NCBI GenBank assembly: GCA_030673825.1
Contig: JAUTCS010000149.1
Location: 1 to 56,650, forward strand
Origin: Verrucomicrobiota bacterium JB024
GTDB lineage: Bacteria; Verrucomicrobiota; Verrucomicrobiia; Opitutales; Cerasicoccaceae
Reading direction: 5' to 3'
DNA length: 56,650 nt
The notes beneath the pieces are model-generated. The model saw only the letters and a list, made by a program, of their open reading frames with translations, did not search any database and was not told the origin of the DNA. Made by a program: the position numbers and the translations under genes. Of this stretch, positions 43,618-54,372 are shown in pieces (positions within the stretch are counted from its first letter, which is position 1; each line of letters starts with the position of its first letter).

Positions 43618-44866
43618 CGGCGTCGAGGTTGACCGCCGGAACCATGGAGAACCGACGGTTGAGGCGGCAGACGAGCAGGAAAAGCGCGAAGCGCCACCGC
43701 AGCCCGAAGCCCATCCGTGTGGTGCCGCCGACCACGGCGTTGACCGCGGCGAAAAGATCGAAGCGCTCAGTCGGGTTCATAAAGACCGCAAAGGAACGCT
43801 CGTCGTAGTAAACCTCCACCAGCCGCAGCATCGTCTGCATACGCGCGCGCAGCTCGCGTTCGTAACGGGCCCGTACCCGGGCACGCAGACCCCGCTGCGC
43901 ATCCGCCGCCAGGATCGCCTCGGCGGCGAGGTCGGCTGACTCCAGCGCCAGATAGACCCCGGAGGAGAAGACCGGGTCGATAAACCCCGCCGCATCGCCC
44001 AGCATGAGCCAACGCTCCCCGGCGAAGCGCCGGTGCAGGAACGAGTAGTCGGCCTCCACCCGGAACCGCTCCACCGGCTGCGCGTCAGCCATCCAGGTGC
44101 GCATAAAGGAATTCTGAGCGACACGCTGGTGAAAGACCTGCTCCGGCAAGGTGCGGTCCTCACCCCGCTGAGCCACCAGCCCGACAGAGGTGCGTGTCTC
44201 GTCCAGCGGGATCGACCAGAACCACCCCCCCGGGACCCGCGTGACGATGATGTTGCCCCCCTCGGGGCCTTTCGGACGGGCCACACCAGTAAAGTGATTA
44301 TAGACCGCAAACCGCTTGGGCAACGGGATCGGGTCCGTCGGGATGCCCAAGTGCCGCCCCAGCCAACGCCCCCGCCCTGCCGCATCGAGCAGCCAGGCGG
44401 CCTCGATGTGCTCGCGTACCCCATTCACGGCCAGCTCGATCCGCCAGCCGCTCGGGGTTTGCTCCGCCGTCACCGCCTCGGCGGGCTGGCGCAGTTCGCA
44501 CCCGGCCTCGCACGCACGCGCCAGCAGGAGACGGTCAAACTCCGCCCGTTCGACCTGGTAGGTGTAGTCCAGCCCCCGGACCAGCCCCTCGCTGAAGCGG
44601 TTGCGCACGCGGCACTCGCCCGTGCCGTAGGTGAACTCGGCCCCCTCCTTGCGCATGAAACCGGCCCGCTCGACCTGGTCCCAAACGCCCATCTTGCGCA
44701 GAACGCGATTGGCTGCCGGGATGAGCGATTCGCCAATGTGGAAACGGGGAAAGATGGCCTTATCCACCAACAGCACACGCCGCCCGGCCTGCGCCAGCAG
44801 GGTTCCGGCAGCCGTCCCAGCAGGACCGGCGCCGATCACCACACAGTCATAACGGGTCGCAGCCAT
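43610..44866 (-). CDS. Flavin-dependent halogenase-like oxidoreductase
   Basis: 418 aa from the ATG at 44866; the upstream extension lies in the chorismatase gene. The FAD site is GAGPAG (12-17), followed by FPRFHIGESLIP (39-50). The WxWxIP halogenase signature is WFWSIP (215-220), and GDAAGFIDPVFSSGVYLA ends the FAD domain. Lys73 (MRKEGAEF) is a candidate for the lysine that holds hypohalite. In the xanthomonadin-type context the substrate would be the hydroxyaryl head or its carrier-bound form. Other members of the family are reductases, so halogenation is predicted, not shown. It overlaps the chorismatase gene by 20 bp. Confidence 0.8.
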   Translation of the reverse strand: MAATRYDCVVIGAGPAGTAAGTLLAQAGRRVLLVDKAIFPRFHIGESLIPAANRVLRKMGVWDQVERAGFMRKEGAEFTYGTGECRVRNRFSEGLVRGLDYTYQVERAEFDRLLLARACEAGCELRQPAEAVTAEQTPSGWRIELAVNGVREHIEAAWLLDAAGRGRWLGRHLGIPTDPIPLPKRFAVYNHFTGVARPKGPEGGNIIVTRVPGGWFWSIPLDETRTSVGLVAQRGEDRTLPEQVFHQRVAQNSFMRTWMADAQPVERFRVEADYSFLHRRFAGERWLMLGDAAGFIDPVFSSGVYLALESADLAAEAILAADAQRGLRARVRARYERELRARMQTMLRLVEVYYDERSFAVFMNPTERFDLFAAVNAVVGGTTRMGFGLRWRFALFLLVCRLNRRFSMVPAVNLDADG

Positions 44867-45812
44867 GGACGTGAGCTTCGCTCGCCGCGTTCGCCGAGAC
44901 AAGCGCGGAGGGCCAGGAAAGCTCGATTTCCACCAGCAGCTCGCTACGGCAGATATCGGCCTGAACAACCCGGCTTCGCGCCGGATCGTGCCAGGGCTGC
45001 CGCTCCAGCCAGGCGAGCACGGCCGGGGTGTCCTCAGCCCGTCTCAAATAGACCCGGCACTCTGGAGCCCTCAGCCTAGCGAAAGCTTCCGCACCGAGGG
45101 AACGCTCAGCCTGCCCAAGCATGCGATGGAGGTTCTCGCCGGTCGTGGCGAGCTGCCCCGCCAGTTCGCCGGGGGCGATACTGGCCGAGCCGAGCACCGC
45201 CGAGGTGCCCGAGATGTACAACACCGGCTCCGCCCCGGTCACTACACTGGCACGGCTGAAGCTCGGCGGACGCGGCCCGTACTGCTCCGGATAGGCATAG
45301 GCCGGGCACTGAAAGGGGTTCTCCAACTGGGAGACGGGCAGCTCCGCGCCCAGCGCAATCACGCACAAACGCGGCTCCTCCGTCCCGACGGCGGAAGCGG
45401 CGCAGAAATACCGCTCCGCGCCCGGCCCGTAGTGGGCGAGGAAGGCTTCGTGACGCCCCAGGCAAAAGGCGCGGTAGTTCTCCAGCCCGTCGCGCTCGGC
45501 GTTGATGGCCGGGACAAAGTTCCAGATGCGCAAGCCACGGGCAGGTCCAAATGCCTCCAACAACCGCGTGTACGCGGCATGTGCCGTATCGGCGACCGAG
45601 TCCGCCAACGGCACACTCAGTACAGCGCACCGCCAGGGGCCTTCCACGCCATGCAGAAACAGCGTACCGTCCGGTTCTTGTTCGGCCTCCAGCACGCCCG
45701 GCCAGAGCGGTTCCGTCGAAACACCAGCCAACAGTGGCACGGCAAGCTCAAACTCGCCGACCTGTGACCGGTAGCGCGTGTGCGCCGCCCCAAATCGGAC
45801 GCTCACTGGCAT
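44847..45812 (-). CDS. Chorismatase, FkbO/Hyg5/XanB2 family
   Basis: 321 aa. The strongest marker is LRIWNFVPAINAERDGLENY (94-113), followed by RAFCLGRHEAF, the conserved core of FkbO/Hyg5/XanB2 chorismatases. These enzymes hydrolyse chorismate to 3-hydroxybenzoate and/or 4-hydroxybenzoate or a dihydro acid. As first gene of the aryl-polyene operon it would make the aromatic starter, the role of XanB2 in xanthomonadin synthesis. Which product is made depends on active-site residues not assigned here. Confidence 0.82.
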   Translation of the reverse strand: MPVSVRFGAAHTRYRSQVGEFELAVPLLAGVSTEPLWPGVLEAEQEPDGTLFLHGVEGPWRCAVLSVPLADSVADTAHAAYTRLLEAFGPARGLRIWNFVPAINAERDGLENYRAFCLGRHEAFLAHYGPGAERYFCAASAVGTEEPRLCVIALGAELPVSQLENPFQCPAYAYPEQYGPRPPSFSRASVVTGAEPVLYISGTSAVLGSASIAPGELAGQLATTGENLHRMLGQAERSLGAEAFARLRAPECRVYLRRAEDTPAVLAWLERQPWHDPARSRVVQADICRSELLVEIELSWPSALVSANAASEAHVHGCDPL

Positions 45813-45833
45813 GATTGGACCCGTCTTATAGGC

Positions 45834-46250
45834 TTAGCGGGACGCCGCGGCCAGACGACGGGGGAAGTCCTTCTGGAGATTTTCCAGCCAGCCCAGCGGC
45901 ACAGCGGCTTCTTCCTCACCCGTCTTGGCATTGTTCTGGGTCGAGTTCGAGTAGATCTTCACCACATCGCCTTCGCGCTTCATGGTGGCCTCGGCCTCGA
46001 AGCCACGGTGGTTGAGCTGCGCAACTACTTCGGTCGGGGACGAGGAGGTCACCGTCCAACCCCGGCCTTCAAAGGTCGTGGTCATGGCCGTTTCGAGCGC
46101 ATCGCCCGATACGTCGGCGGGGATCGGCATGCTCAGCGGGTCAGCATTGTAGGCGGCCACGTCTTCGGTGCCCGAGATCGTCGAGCAGGCCGAAACCAGC
46201 AAAAGGCTGATGAGTGCAAAAGCGGAGAGGAGAGCGGATTTTTTTGTCAT
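45834..46250 (-). CDS. Hypothetical lipoprotein
   Basis: 138 aa from the ATG at 46250; the longer ORF start adds non-conserved residues before the signal peptide. The lipobox is LLLVSAC (Cys about 22). The mature part, DALETAMTTTFEGRGWTV then VAQLNHRGFEAEATMKREGD, looks like a small alpha/beta domain with no family recognised. It lies 21 bp upstream of the chorismatase gene on the same strand and may be the first cistron of the pigment operon or a separate gene. Confidence 0.7.
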   Translation of the reverse strand: MTKKSALLSAFALISLLLVSACSTISGTEDVAAYNADPLSMPIPADVSGDALETAMTTTFEGRGWTVTSSSPTEVVAQLNHRGFEAEATMKREGDVVKIYSNSTQNNAKTGEEEAAVPLGWLENLQKDFPRRLAAASR

Positions 46251-46365
46251 ACACACATCGATAGAGCATCCCCCGCGCCGGATCAAGCCTGTCGCGAGGA
46301 TTCTCATCAACAAGACAACAGCCTGCGCGGATGAGCCGGAGCCCTAACGCCACCCGCCCACTGCC

Positions 46366-47727
46366 TCAGGAAAAAGCCTTCATCCGGTCAAGCACACGGT
46401 CGCGCCCGAGCACGGCCAGCAGGCCAAAGAGCGGCACGCCCCCACCCTGTCCGCTGACGGCGAGCCGGGCGATGGGGAAATACATGGTCGGTTTTTGCCC
46501 GTTCGCCTCGGCCACCGCGCCGAAGGCAGCCTCCAGTGAAGCCTCGGTCCACTCGGTGGTGTTTTCCAGCGCGGGCAACAGCTCGGCCAGGCGGGCGGTG
46601 GGATCGCCTTTCTTGAAGATCTTTTCGCGGGCGGCGGGGTCGATCTCGATCTCCTCCTTGAAAAACGGCACGACCAGTTCGGGCATGGTTTCGAGGGAGC
46701 GGGCCTTCGGCTGGCACAGGCCGAGCACGGCTTGGACGTAGTCCTCGTCGGCAGCCTCATCGACCAGCCCGGCGGCCTCCAGCACGGGTGTTGCCATCCA
46801 GGTAAAAGTCTCCAGCGGCAGGGCGCGCAGGTACTCGGTGTTCATATGGGCGAGCTTCTGCTCGTCAAAACGGGCGCCATCCTTGTTAATTCCGGCGAAG
46901 TCGAAACGCTCGATGATCTCCCCGATCGGCATGATCTCGCGGTCGTCCTTGGGGTTCCAGCCCAGCAGACACAGGTAGTTGCGCACGGCCTCGGCCAGGA
47001 AATGGCGGCTGACATACTCCTCGATGAGCGCGCCGGACTCGCGCTTGCTCATCTTGCCGCGCCCGTCGCTCTTGAGGATGAGCGGTATGTGCGCGAAAAC
47101 CGGGGGCGTCGCGCCGAAAGCCTTGTACAGCTCGATGTGACGGGCGGTATTCGAGAGGTGGTCCTCCCCGCGGATGACATGCGTGATCTTCATCGCGAGA
47201 TCATCCACCACATTGACGAAGTGGAAGCCGAAGTCGCCGTTGCTGCGGCGGATAACAAAATCCTGATCCACTACGCGCTCGACGTGCCCGCGCACCGCAT
47301 CGTCCACCACGACCGGCTCGCTGCGGACCTTTTCGATCTCGGCGTTCTTGTACTTGTCGAACTCGACGTAGCGTTCCCCCAGAAGCTTGAAGAAAACCGC
47401 TCCGTCCTGCTCATAGGTGCGCCCGGCGGCGGTCAGCCGCGCGAGGTAGTCCTCGTAAATGCCGGTGCGCTCGCTCTGGAAATACGGACCGAACTCGCCG
47501 CCCTTTTCGGGGCCCTCGTCCCAGTCCAGTCCGAGCCAGCGCATCCCGTCCAGCAGCGCCTGCAGGGCCTCGGGGGTGTTCCGGACCGAGTCGGTGTCCT
47601 CGATGCGCAGGACAAAGGTGCCGCCGGTATGGCGGGCATACAGCCAGTTGAACAGCGCGGTACGGGCGCTGCCGATGTGGAAGAACCCGGTCGGGCTCGG
47701 GGCGAATCTTACGCGGACGTCGGACAT
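46366..47727 (-). CDS. gltX: Glutamyl-tRNA synthetase
   Basis: 453 aa from the ATG at 47727; the 54-codon upstream extension is a repeat-rich leader. The class I HIGH site is FHIGS (16-20, after APSPTG), and the KMSKS-type loop is GKMSKRESG. Aminoacylates tRNA-Glu in the cytoplasm. Length is close to the usual 460-490. Confidence 0.95.
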   Translation of the reverse strand: MSDVRVRFAPSPTGFFHIGSARTALFNWLYARHTGGTFVLRIEDTDSVRNTPEALQALLDGMRWLGLDWDEGPEKGGEFGPYFQSERTGIYEDYLARLTAAGRTYEQDGAVFFKLLGERYVEFDKYKNAEIEKVRSEPVVVDDAVRGHVERVVDQDFVIRRSNGDFGFHFVNVVDDLAMKITHVIRGEDHLSNTARHIELYKAFGATPPVFAHIPLILKSDGRGKMSKRESGALIEEYVSRHFLAEAVRNYLCLLGWNPKDDREIMPIGEIIERFDFAGINKDGARFDEQKLAHMNTEYLRALPLETFTWMATPVLEAAGLVDEAADEDYVQAVLGLCQPKARSLETMPELVVPFFKEEIEIDPAAREKIFKKGDPTARLAELLPALENTTEWTEASLEAAFGAVAEANGQKPTMYFPIARLAVSGQGGGVPLFGLLAVLGRDRVLDRMKAFS

Positions 47728-47740
47728 GACGGTGGAAAAG

Positions 47741-47771
47741 TTCTTGGTGCTTAGTGCTTGGTTCTTTGTGC
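47741..47771. repeat. Short degenerate tandem repeat in the gltX leader
   Basis: The plus strand reads TTCTTGGTGC, TTAGTGCTTGG, TTCTTTGTGC in succession (minus strand: runs of AAGCACTAAG / CAAGAAC). It resembles low-complexity interspersed repeats seen in PVC-group genomes. The rest of the 254-bp gap 47728-47981 holds the terminator at 47925 and nothing else recognised. Confidence 0.4.
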
Positions 47772-47924
47772 GTGGTATTCGAGGGGCCGGGGCTGAAGCG
47801 GCGACCTCGACGGCCAGAGCTGTGATGGAAAACCGCCCATGCTGGAGAAAAAAAGTCGGGCTGTAAAGGGCGCTTGCAGGGGCGTCCACCCGGGGGCCAC
47901 CAGACAGTGCCCTTGTCGGGCCAC

Positions 47925-47955
47925 AAAAAACCCGCCGGAAAGATTCCGGCGGGTT
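47925..47955 (-). terminator. Intrinsic terminator of the SYLF-domain gene
   Basis: Perfect 11-bp stem AACCCGCCGGA/TCCGGCGGGTT (47929-47939 with 47945-47955), loop AAGAT. Read on the minus strand it is followed by a T6 run (complement of A 47925-47930). It lies 27 bp after the stop of the gene at 47982. Confidence 0.92.
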
Positions 47956-47981
47956 GAAAGAAAAACGGTCTGATCGTGCGC

Positions 47982-48677
47982 TTACTTGGACAGGCTGGAG
48001 TCCACGTAGGAGAGCTTGCGCAGTTCGTTGCTCACATCGACAGCTTCGGCCGGCATCGGCACACGCATCCCGAGGATGTCCTGGGCGGTGATGCCCGGCT
48101 CCTTGTAGAGCGCGGCGTTGAGCTTCTGGCTGTAGTCGAGGGTGCCACCATCAAAGGAAACGCCCAGGGCGAAGCCCTTCTTCACACGGTAGACGAGGAT
48201 GTCCGCGTCCTTCCAACCGGTAGCACCGACGGTACCACCGACCGGGCCGGCCTTGACCGACAGGCCCACGCCCCAGCGGATGCTGGACTGACCGAGTTCG
48301 CGCAGGGCCTTCTTGGTCATGCACACGGCGACCAGGTTGGTTTCAGTCGCGCCGATTTCGATCCCGAGGCTACCCCCACCGACGGTGAAGATCACGGGCG
48401 GGCTCCAGTTGTCGACATTGTTGACCATGGCGATGCCGGTGCCGCCGTAGCCGCCCACGCCGACGATGGCCGCGTTGAGCTTAACGATGAGAACGGCCTC
48501 GGCTTCGGAGAGGACCTCGGACGGGATGGCCGTCTTCGGGTCAGCTTGAATGGCTTCGAGGACATCGTCCGCGTTGGAGATAACTTCCTTGGCTTCAGCG
48601 AGCTGCTTATCCAGTTCGGTTTCCGCGTGCAGCAGAAACGGTACGAGCGAGAGAATGATCAGTGGTGTGAGTTTCAT
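47982..48677 (-). CDS. SYLF (YSC84)-domain lipid-binding protein
   Basis: 231 aa from the ATG at 48677; the track start is a TTG. A signal peptide (about 1-18, ...LLHAE) precedes a SYLF domain: [20 protein letters not shown], then [20 protein letters not shown], then [20 protein letters not shown]. In other organisms SYLF domains bind phosphoinositides or act as envelope ligand carriers; the bacterial function is not settled. A strong terminator follows. Confidence 0.85.
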   Translation of the reverse strand: MKLTPLIILSLVPFLLHAETELDKQLAEAKEVISNADDVLEAIQADPKTAIPSEVLSEAEAVLIVKLNAAIVGVGGYGGTGIAMVNNVDNWSPPVIFTVGGGSLGIEIGATETNLVAVCMTKKALRELGQSSIRWGVGLSVKAGPVGGTVGATGWKDADILVYRVKKGFALGVSFDGGTLDYSQKLNAALYKEPGITAQDILGMRVPMPAEAVDVSNELRKLSYVDSSLSK

Positions 48678-48751
48678 AGTCTGTGACAATCAGCGATTCA
48701 GGCCCATGCGTCAATGTCAAAGGCACATGGGAAAAGGGCTGCCAACGCTTA

Positions 48752-50107
48752 TTAATTCAGGGGCTTGCGGCGGATTTTTTCGATGAGCCAGGCTGCCACC
48801 ACCTGGGTGACCAACAGGCAGAGGCAAAAAGCCACGATCAGGCGCAGCGCCATTCCCTCCAGCGAGGCGCGAAGCTCCTCGGGCTTGTCAAGCTCGTCGA
48901 GGACCGGCCCGAGCTTGCCCAGCTCCTCGCCGACGGCGGCAAGCTGCTTCAGGCTGTCGTCGATCGAGGCGATGCGCGCGCCCAACGGCTGCCCTCCGGC
49001 GTCGTTAAGCAGGCTGTTCAGGCCTTTCTCCACCTGGTCGAGACGGCCAGCCGCCTCCATCAGGTCGGCGGGCAGGCTCTGGTACTCGGGCTTGTCCAGC
49101 TCCTGGGCAAAGGGCTCGAAAAAGTCGTTGAGTGTCGAGAAGTACTGGGCGGTCTCGTTAAGCCGCTGCTGGGTCTCGTCCAGGCCGTCGATAAAAGACA
49201 GAAGCCCCTGTCCAGCCTCGGACTCGAGCATGGTATAAAGGGCTATCTCGCCGGTCCAGTAGCCATAAACCGGCATCCAGTCCATCAGGACATAGAAATT
49301 CTCAAGCGTGCGGTTCGCCTGCTGAAGCTCGGTGTAGGTATTTCCAATCCCCTCCTCCAGTCCGCCGAAAAACAGGCTGTTGCCGAGCTTGGACGACGGA
49401 GGCGGCATGAAGCGATCCCCGGCAAAAACGCCCATGCTCTCCCTCCCCATGAAGGTTGTCATCGGGTTCTCCTTGCACCAGGCGAGCACCTCCGTGTGCA
49501 GGGTCTGGTACTCCTGATCCCCGAGCACGAAGTCCGCCAGCCACCAGGCCCACTCATCAGCGGTTTTCATGACCTCGCTATATTGGCTGGCGTAATCGCC
49601 CAGAAACTTTTGACCCTCCGCGCTCTCCACGTAGTTAACCGCGCGGGTGGTGTACGTCACCAGGTCGATGAGTGCGACCCGGGGGTTGGGCTGAATGGTG
49701 ATGCTGTTGACGTTCGAGACGCAGGCATACTGCCAGATCGAGGCGTTGCGCTTGTTATGATAATCGCCGGGCTCGCGGCGCAAGTTGACCCCGGCCGCGC
49801 CAATCAGCCCCGGAAAGCGAGTCGAGTACTCCCGCAGCAGATCACGCAAGCGCTCCTCGCGGGTGAGAATCTGTTCCTGCGCAACGCCCAGCAACTGTTT
49901 ACGCTCAACTGCGCTGAAAACCGGATCTTCCTGGTCCGGGCGCTTCAGCGATCTTTCCGATGATGGCGGCTGTGGTTGCTGTCCCGATTCGGACTCCTGC
50001 TTTTGGCGCAACTTCTCCTGAGCGCGCAGCTCGGTGGCCTCCAGCGGAATTGCGAAAGAGACTACCAGGGCAGTCAAAACCAGCGAGCACAACAGGTGTT
50101 TATGCAT
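48752..50107 (-). CDS. Exported/membrane-anchored protein of unknown function
   Basis: 451 aa. A signal peptide (about 1-24), a Gln/Ser/Pro-rich linker (about 30-55), then a helical domain with many acidic residues and coiled-coil-like stretches (about 330-400), and a C-terminal membrane helix (LRLIVAFCLCLLVTQVVAAWLI) with a basic tail. The order suggests an envelope protein anchored at its C-terminus. No family is recognised. It is followed 74 bp later by the SYLF gene on the same strand. Confidence 0.7.
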   Translation of the reverse strand: MHKHLLCSLVLTALVVSFAIPLEATELRAQEKLRQKQESESGQQPQPPSSERSLKRPDQEDPVFSAVERKQLLGVAQEQILTREERLRDLLREYSTRFPGLIGAAGVNLRREPGDYHNKRNASIWQYACVSNVNSITIQPNPRVALIDLVTYTTRAVNYVESAEGQKFLGDYASQYSEVMKTADEWAWWLADFVLGDQEYQTLHTEVLAWCKENPMTTFMGRESMGVFAGDRFMPPPSSKLGNSLFFGGLEEGIGNTYTELQQANRTLENFYVLMDWMPVYGYWTGEIALYTMLESEAGQGLLSFIDGLDETQQRLNETAQYFSTLNDFFEPFAQELDKPEYQSLPADLMEAAGRLDQVEKGLNSLLNDAGGQPLGARIASIDDSLKQLAAVGEELGKLGPVLDELDKPEELRASLEGMALRLIVAFCLCLLVTQVVAAWLIEKIRRKPLN

Positions 50108-50261
50108 AACGGAGCGAAGAGAGAATATGGTCGGCTTCGGCTTGCAACCGGTGGAGAGAGGAATTTCCGTAAAACCTGTTCACACGCGGCCTAGCAAGCA
50201 CCGGGTGAACGAGCCCGAGTTTGCACACCGGGCGTAAGGATTCAACGCGAAAGACGCTAGC

Positions 50262-51020
50262 ATGGCTTATACCGGACCCGCCCTCAACCTGAACGCATTC
50301 ACCCGCGAGTGGGAACCCGTCGCCACCGGCGCGGGACTGCGCGTGAAGACCTTCGGCGCCAACGAGGGGCTGAGCCTGCCCTATGCCCTGCGCGAACCCG
50401 CTCCCAGCCGCCCCTGGCTCTACCTCTCCGCCGGTATCCACGGAGACGAACCCGCCGGACCGCTCGCCCTGCTGGCTTTTCTCAAAGAAGACAGCCTGCC
50501 CGCCGGGGTCGGGGTCGTGGCCTTTCCCCTGCTCAACCCCGAGGGGCTGCGCGCCAACACCCGGGAGCACCCGCAGTACGGCGACCTCAACCGCGACTAC
50601 CTCGCCTTTGCCTCACCGCAGATCCGGGCCCACCGCGACTGTCTGCAAGAACTGGACCTCTCCTATCACATGGCGGTCTGCCTGCACGAAGACTGGGAAA
50701 GCGCGGGCTACTATGTCTATGAGCACGTCAAGGGCGGCAAGCCCGGCCTGGGCCGGGCCATCCTCGACGCCGTCGAGCCCATCTGCGGGATCGACCGCTC
50801 CCCCGTCATCGAGGACCGCCCCGCCGACAACGGCCTTATCACCAGCACGCCCGGCACCATCAAACCCGAAGACCTCGGCGGGGGTTGGGCTGAGGCCCTT
50901 TATCTGGGCGAAGGCCTTTGTCCAGACGTTTACACCGTCGAGGCCCCCAGCGCCCGCGACCTCGACACCCGCGTCAACGCCCACCTCGCCGCCCTGCGCG
51001 TCGTGGCAGGGGCGATGTAG
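50262..51020 (+). CDS. M14-like zinc carboxypeptidase / desuccinylase-aspartoacylase family
   Basis: 252 aa. The zinc motif is AGIHGDEPAG (His60, Glu63), with FPLLNPEGLRANTR and LNRDY typical of the M14 MpaA/AstE-like superfamily, and an His (LHED or SYHM) near 136-142 as third ligand. VEAPS near the C-terminus gives the candidate catalytic Glu. It may trim a peptide or amide; murein peptide or an acylated amino acid are options. It stands alone. Confidence 0.75.
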   Translation: MAYTGPALNLNAFTREWEPVATGAGLRVKTFGANEGLSLPYALREPAPSRPWLYLSAGIHGDEPAGPLALLAFLKEDSLPAGVGVVAFPLLNPEGLRANTREHPQYGDLNRDYLAFASPQIRAHRDCLQELDLSYHMAVCLHEDWESAGYYVYEHVKGGKPGLGRAILDAVEPICGIDRSPVIEDRPADNGLITSTPGTIKPEDLGGGWAEALYLGEGLCPDVYTVEAPSARDLDTRVNAHLAALRVVAGAM

Positions 51021-51069
51021 GCAGACAAGGACACGCCAAAGCGTGTAAGATAGAAGCTTTTGCCGCCGT

Positions 51070-51609
51070 TTACGCCTGCTCTTTCTCCAGCTTGGCCTTG
51101 TGGAAAGCGGCGACCTCGACGTACTTCTCGGCCCAATGACGGATGCCGGCCTGCTGTTCCTCGGAGAGGGTTTTCACGACTTTGGCGGGCGAGCCGAGGA
51201 CGAGTGAGCCGGGCGGGACGTGGGTGTTTTTCGTCACGAGCGCCCCGGCCCCGACGATGGAGCGGGCGCCGATGACCGCCCCGTCCAGAATAGTCGCGTG
51301 CATGCCGATCAGGCACTCGTCCTCAATCGTGCAGGCGTGGATCATGGCCATGTGACCGATGGTGACGTACTTGCCGATCTTTACCCCGAAGTCGTCCGCC
51401 AGGTGCACGACGGAACCGTCCTGCACATTGCTGCCCTCGCCGATCTCGATCGAGTTGATGTCGCCGCGCAGCACGACGCAGGGCCACACGCTGCTCTTCG
51501 GGGCCATGGTGACGGCCCCCATCACGACAGCGCTCGGATGAGCGAAGGCGCTCTCGTCGATCTGCGGTTCCTGGTTCAGGTAATGTTCAAGGCGTTCCCG
51601 GTGGGTCAT
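51070..51609 (-). CDS. Gamma-class carbonic anhydrase-like hexapeptide protein
   Basis: 179 aa from the ATG at 51609; longer starts are unconserved. A left-handed beta-helix of hexapeptide repeats (GAVTMAPKSSVWPCVVLRGD, then NSIEIGEGSNVQDG) carries the metal His residues in VVHLAD and GHMAMIHAC. The GSPAKVVKTL end is typical of the gamma-CA/PaaY group. Carbonic anhydrase activity is not certain because the group includes proteins lacking it. Confidence 0.88.
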   Translation of the reverse strand: MTHRERLEHYLNQEPQIDESAFAHPSAVVMGAVTMAPKSSVWPCVVLRGDINSIEIGEGSNVQDGSVVHLADDFGVKIGKYVTIGHMAMIHACTIEDECLIGMHATILDGAVIGARSIVGAGALVTKNTHVPPGSLVLGSPAKVVKTLSEEQQAGIRHWAEKYVEVAAFHKAKLEKEQA

Positions 51610-51922
51610 GGGGGCGAAGTCTGCACCGCCGCCCCGCCCCCGGCAACGCGTTTTTCGCCCCCGCCCGGTTCGGCTGCGCATTTTCACTTTTGCGAATGGT
51701 CCCGATCAGCCCGCACCCATTTACGAATCTACAAATTCCCAAATTTACAAATTCATCCCGGCAGGGATGAAAGGGCTTGCCATGGACAGACCGGCGGGGG
51801 CATTTTAAAAGGGTAAAGGAGGGTCGAAGACCGTTCCCCGGCGCCTGGACATCGCAAAAAACTTCACCCTGCGTCAGCGCTCCCCGTAACGGCTCCGACG
51901 GGCGGCTCACGAGCCGCCGACG
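51610..51922. repeat. Intergenic region with AT-rich repeats and two hairpins
   Basis: No credible gene in this 313-bp gap between divergent genes. It contains an AT-rich repeated stretch (51721-51755: CTACAAATTCCCAAATTTACAAATTC), a perfect 8-bp hairpin TTCATCCC-GGCA-GGGATGAA (51752-51771) that looks like a REP-type element, and a perfect 8-bp hairpin GGCGGCTC-AC-GAGCCGCC (51901-51918) whose right arm ends 4 bp before the exporter ATG at 51923. Promoter elements were not recognised. Confidence 0.5.
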
Positions 51923-53671
<1,749 letters not shown>

Positions 53672-53689
53672 CGAGGTAAAACCTCCAGG

Positions 53690-54361
53690 CTATTTATTCT
53701 CCTCCACCGGCTCACGGTAGAGCTCCTCGGTGCGAAAGTGCAGGATGTACTTCTGCTCGAAGTACGGGTCGCCCAAGCGCTCCTCCAGGCTGATGGTGCG
53801 GGAGAGCTTCGAGCGCAGGGCGGCAGCCTCGGCCTGCACGTCGCCCCCACGCCAGTAGAGCAGTCCGTTGGCCAGGGAGTGGGTGCGGCCCCGGTTGAGC
53901 AGGGGACGGATCCAGTTGATAAAGGCGGCCAGATCCGTCACCGCGCGGCCCGTGACAAAGTCGAACTTGCTCCGCAGGGTCTCGACGCGGCAATTGCGCA
54001 CCTCCACGTTTTTCAAGCCGAGGCGGGCGGCGATGTCCTCGACCACGCGGATCTTTTTGCCGACCGAATCCACCAGCGTGAAGCGCGCGTTCGGGTAACA
54101 GATCGCCATGGGCAGGCCGGGCAGGCCACCGCCGGTGCCCACGTCGATCACGCGGGCGCCGTTCATGAGCTTGAGATCGGCGGTCACGGCCAGGCAGGGG
54201 GCGAGGTGATGCCGCTCCAACTGGTCGATGTCCTTACGCGAGACGAGGTTGACCCGCTCGTTCCACTCGCGCATGAGTTCTGCCCACTGGGCGAGTTTCT
54301 CCCAGGCCGGGGCGGGAACGTCCGGCAGACGGGCTTGTAATGGCTCAAGGGCACTCGTCAT
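53690..54361 (-). CDS. rsmG: 16S rRNA (guanine-527-N7)-methyltransferase RsmG
   Basis: 223 aa. The SAM site VIDVGTGGGLPGLPMAI is the family hallmark, followed by TLVDSVGKK and VTGRAVTDLAAF. It methylates G527 of 16S rRNA. Convergent with the ABC exporter (18 bp apart), and the next gene lies 11 bp upstream on the same strand. Confidence 0.95.
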   Translation of the reverse strand: MTSALEPLQARLPDVPAPAWEKLAQWAELMREWNERVNLVSRKDIDQLERHHLAPCLAVTADLKLMNGARVIDVGTGGGLPGLPMAICYPNARFTLVDSVGKKIRVVEDIAARLGLKNVEVRNCRVETLRSKFDFVTGRAVTDLAAFINWIRPLLNRGRTHSLANGLLYWRGGDVQAEAAALRSKLSRTISLEERLGDPYFEQKYILHFRTEELYREPVEENK

Positions 54362-54372
54362 AAGCGGCCAGA

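Noticed and set aside
33377-45812. Flexirubin or dialkylresorcinol cluster
   Set aside because: No tyrosine ammonia-lyase or DarA/DarB-type genes; the starter enzyme is a chorismatase.
48683-49963. 426-aa plus-strand ORF opposite the envelope protein
   Set aside because: No signal or domain; the minus-strand gene has a signal peptide, anchor helix and normal composition.
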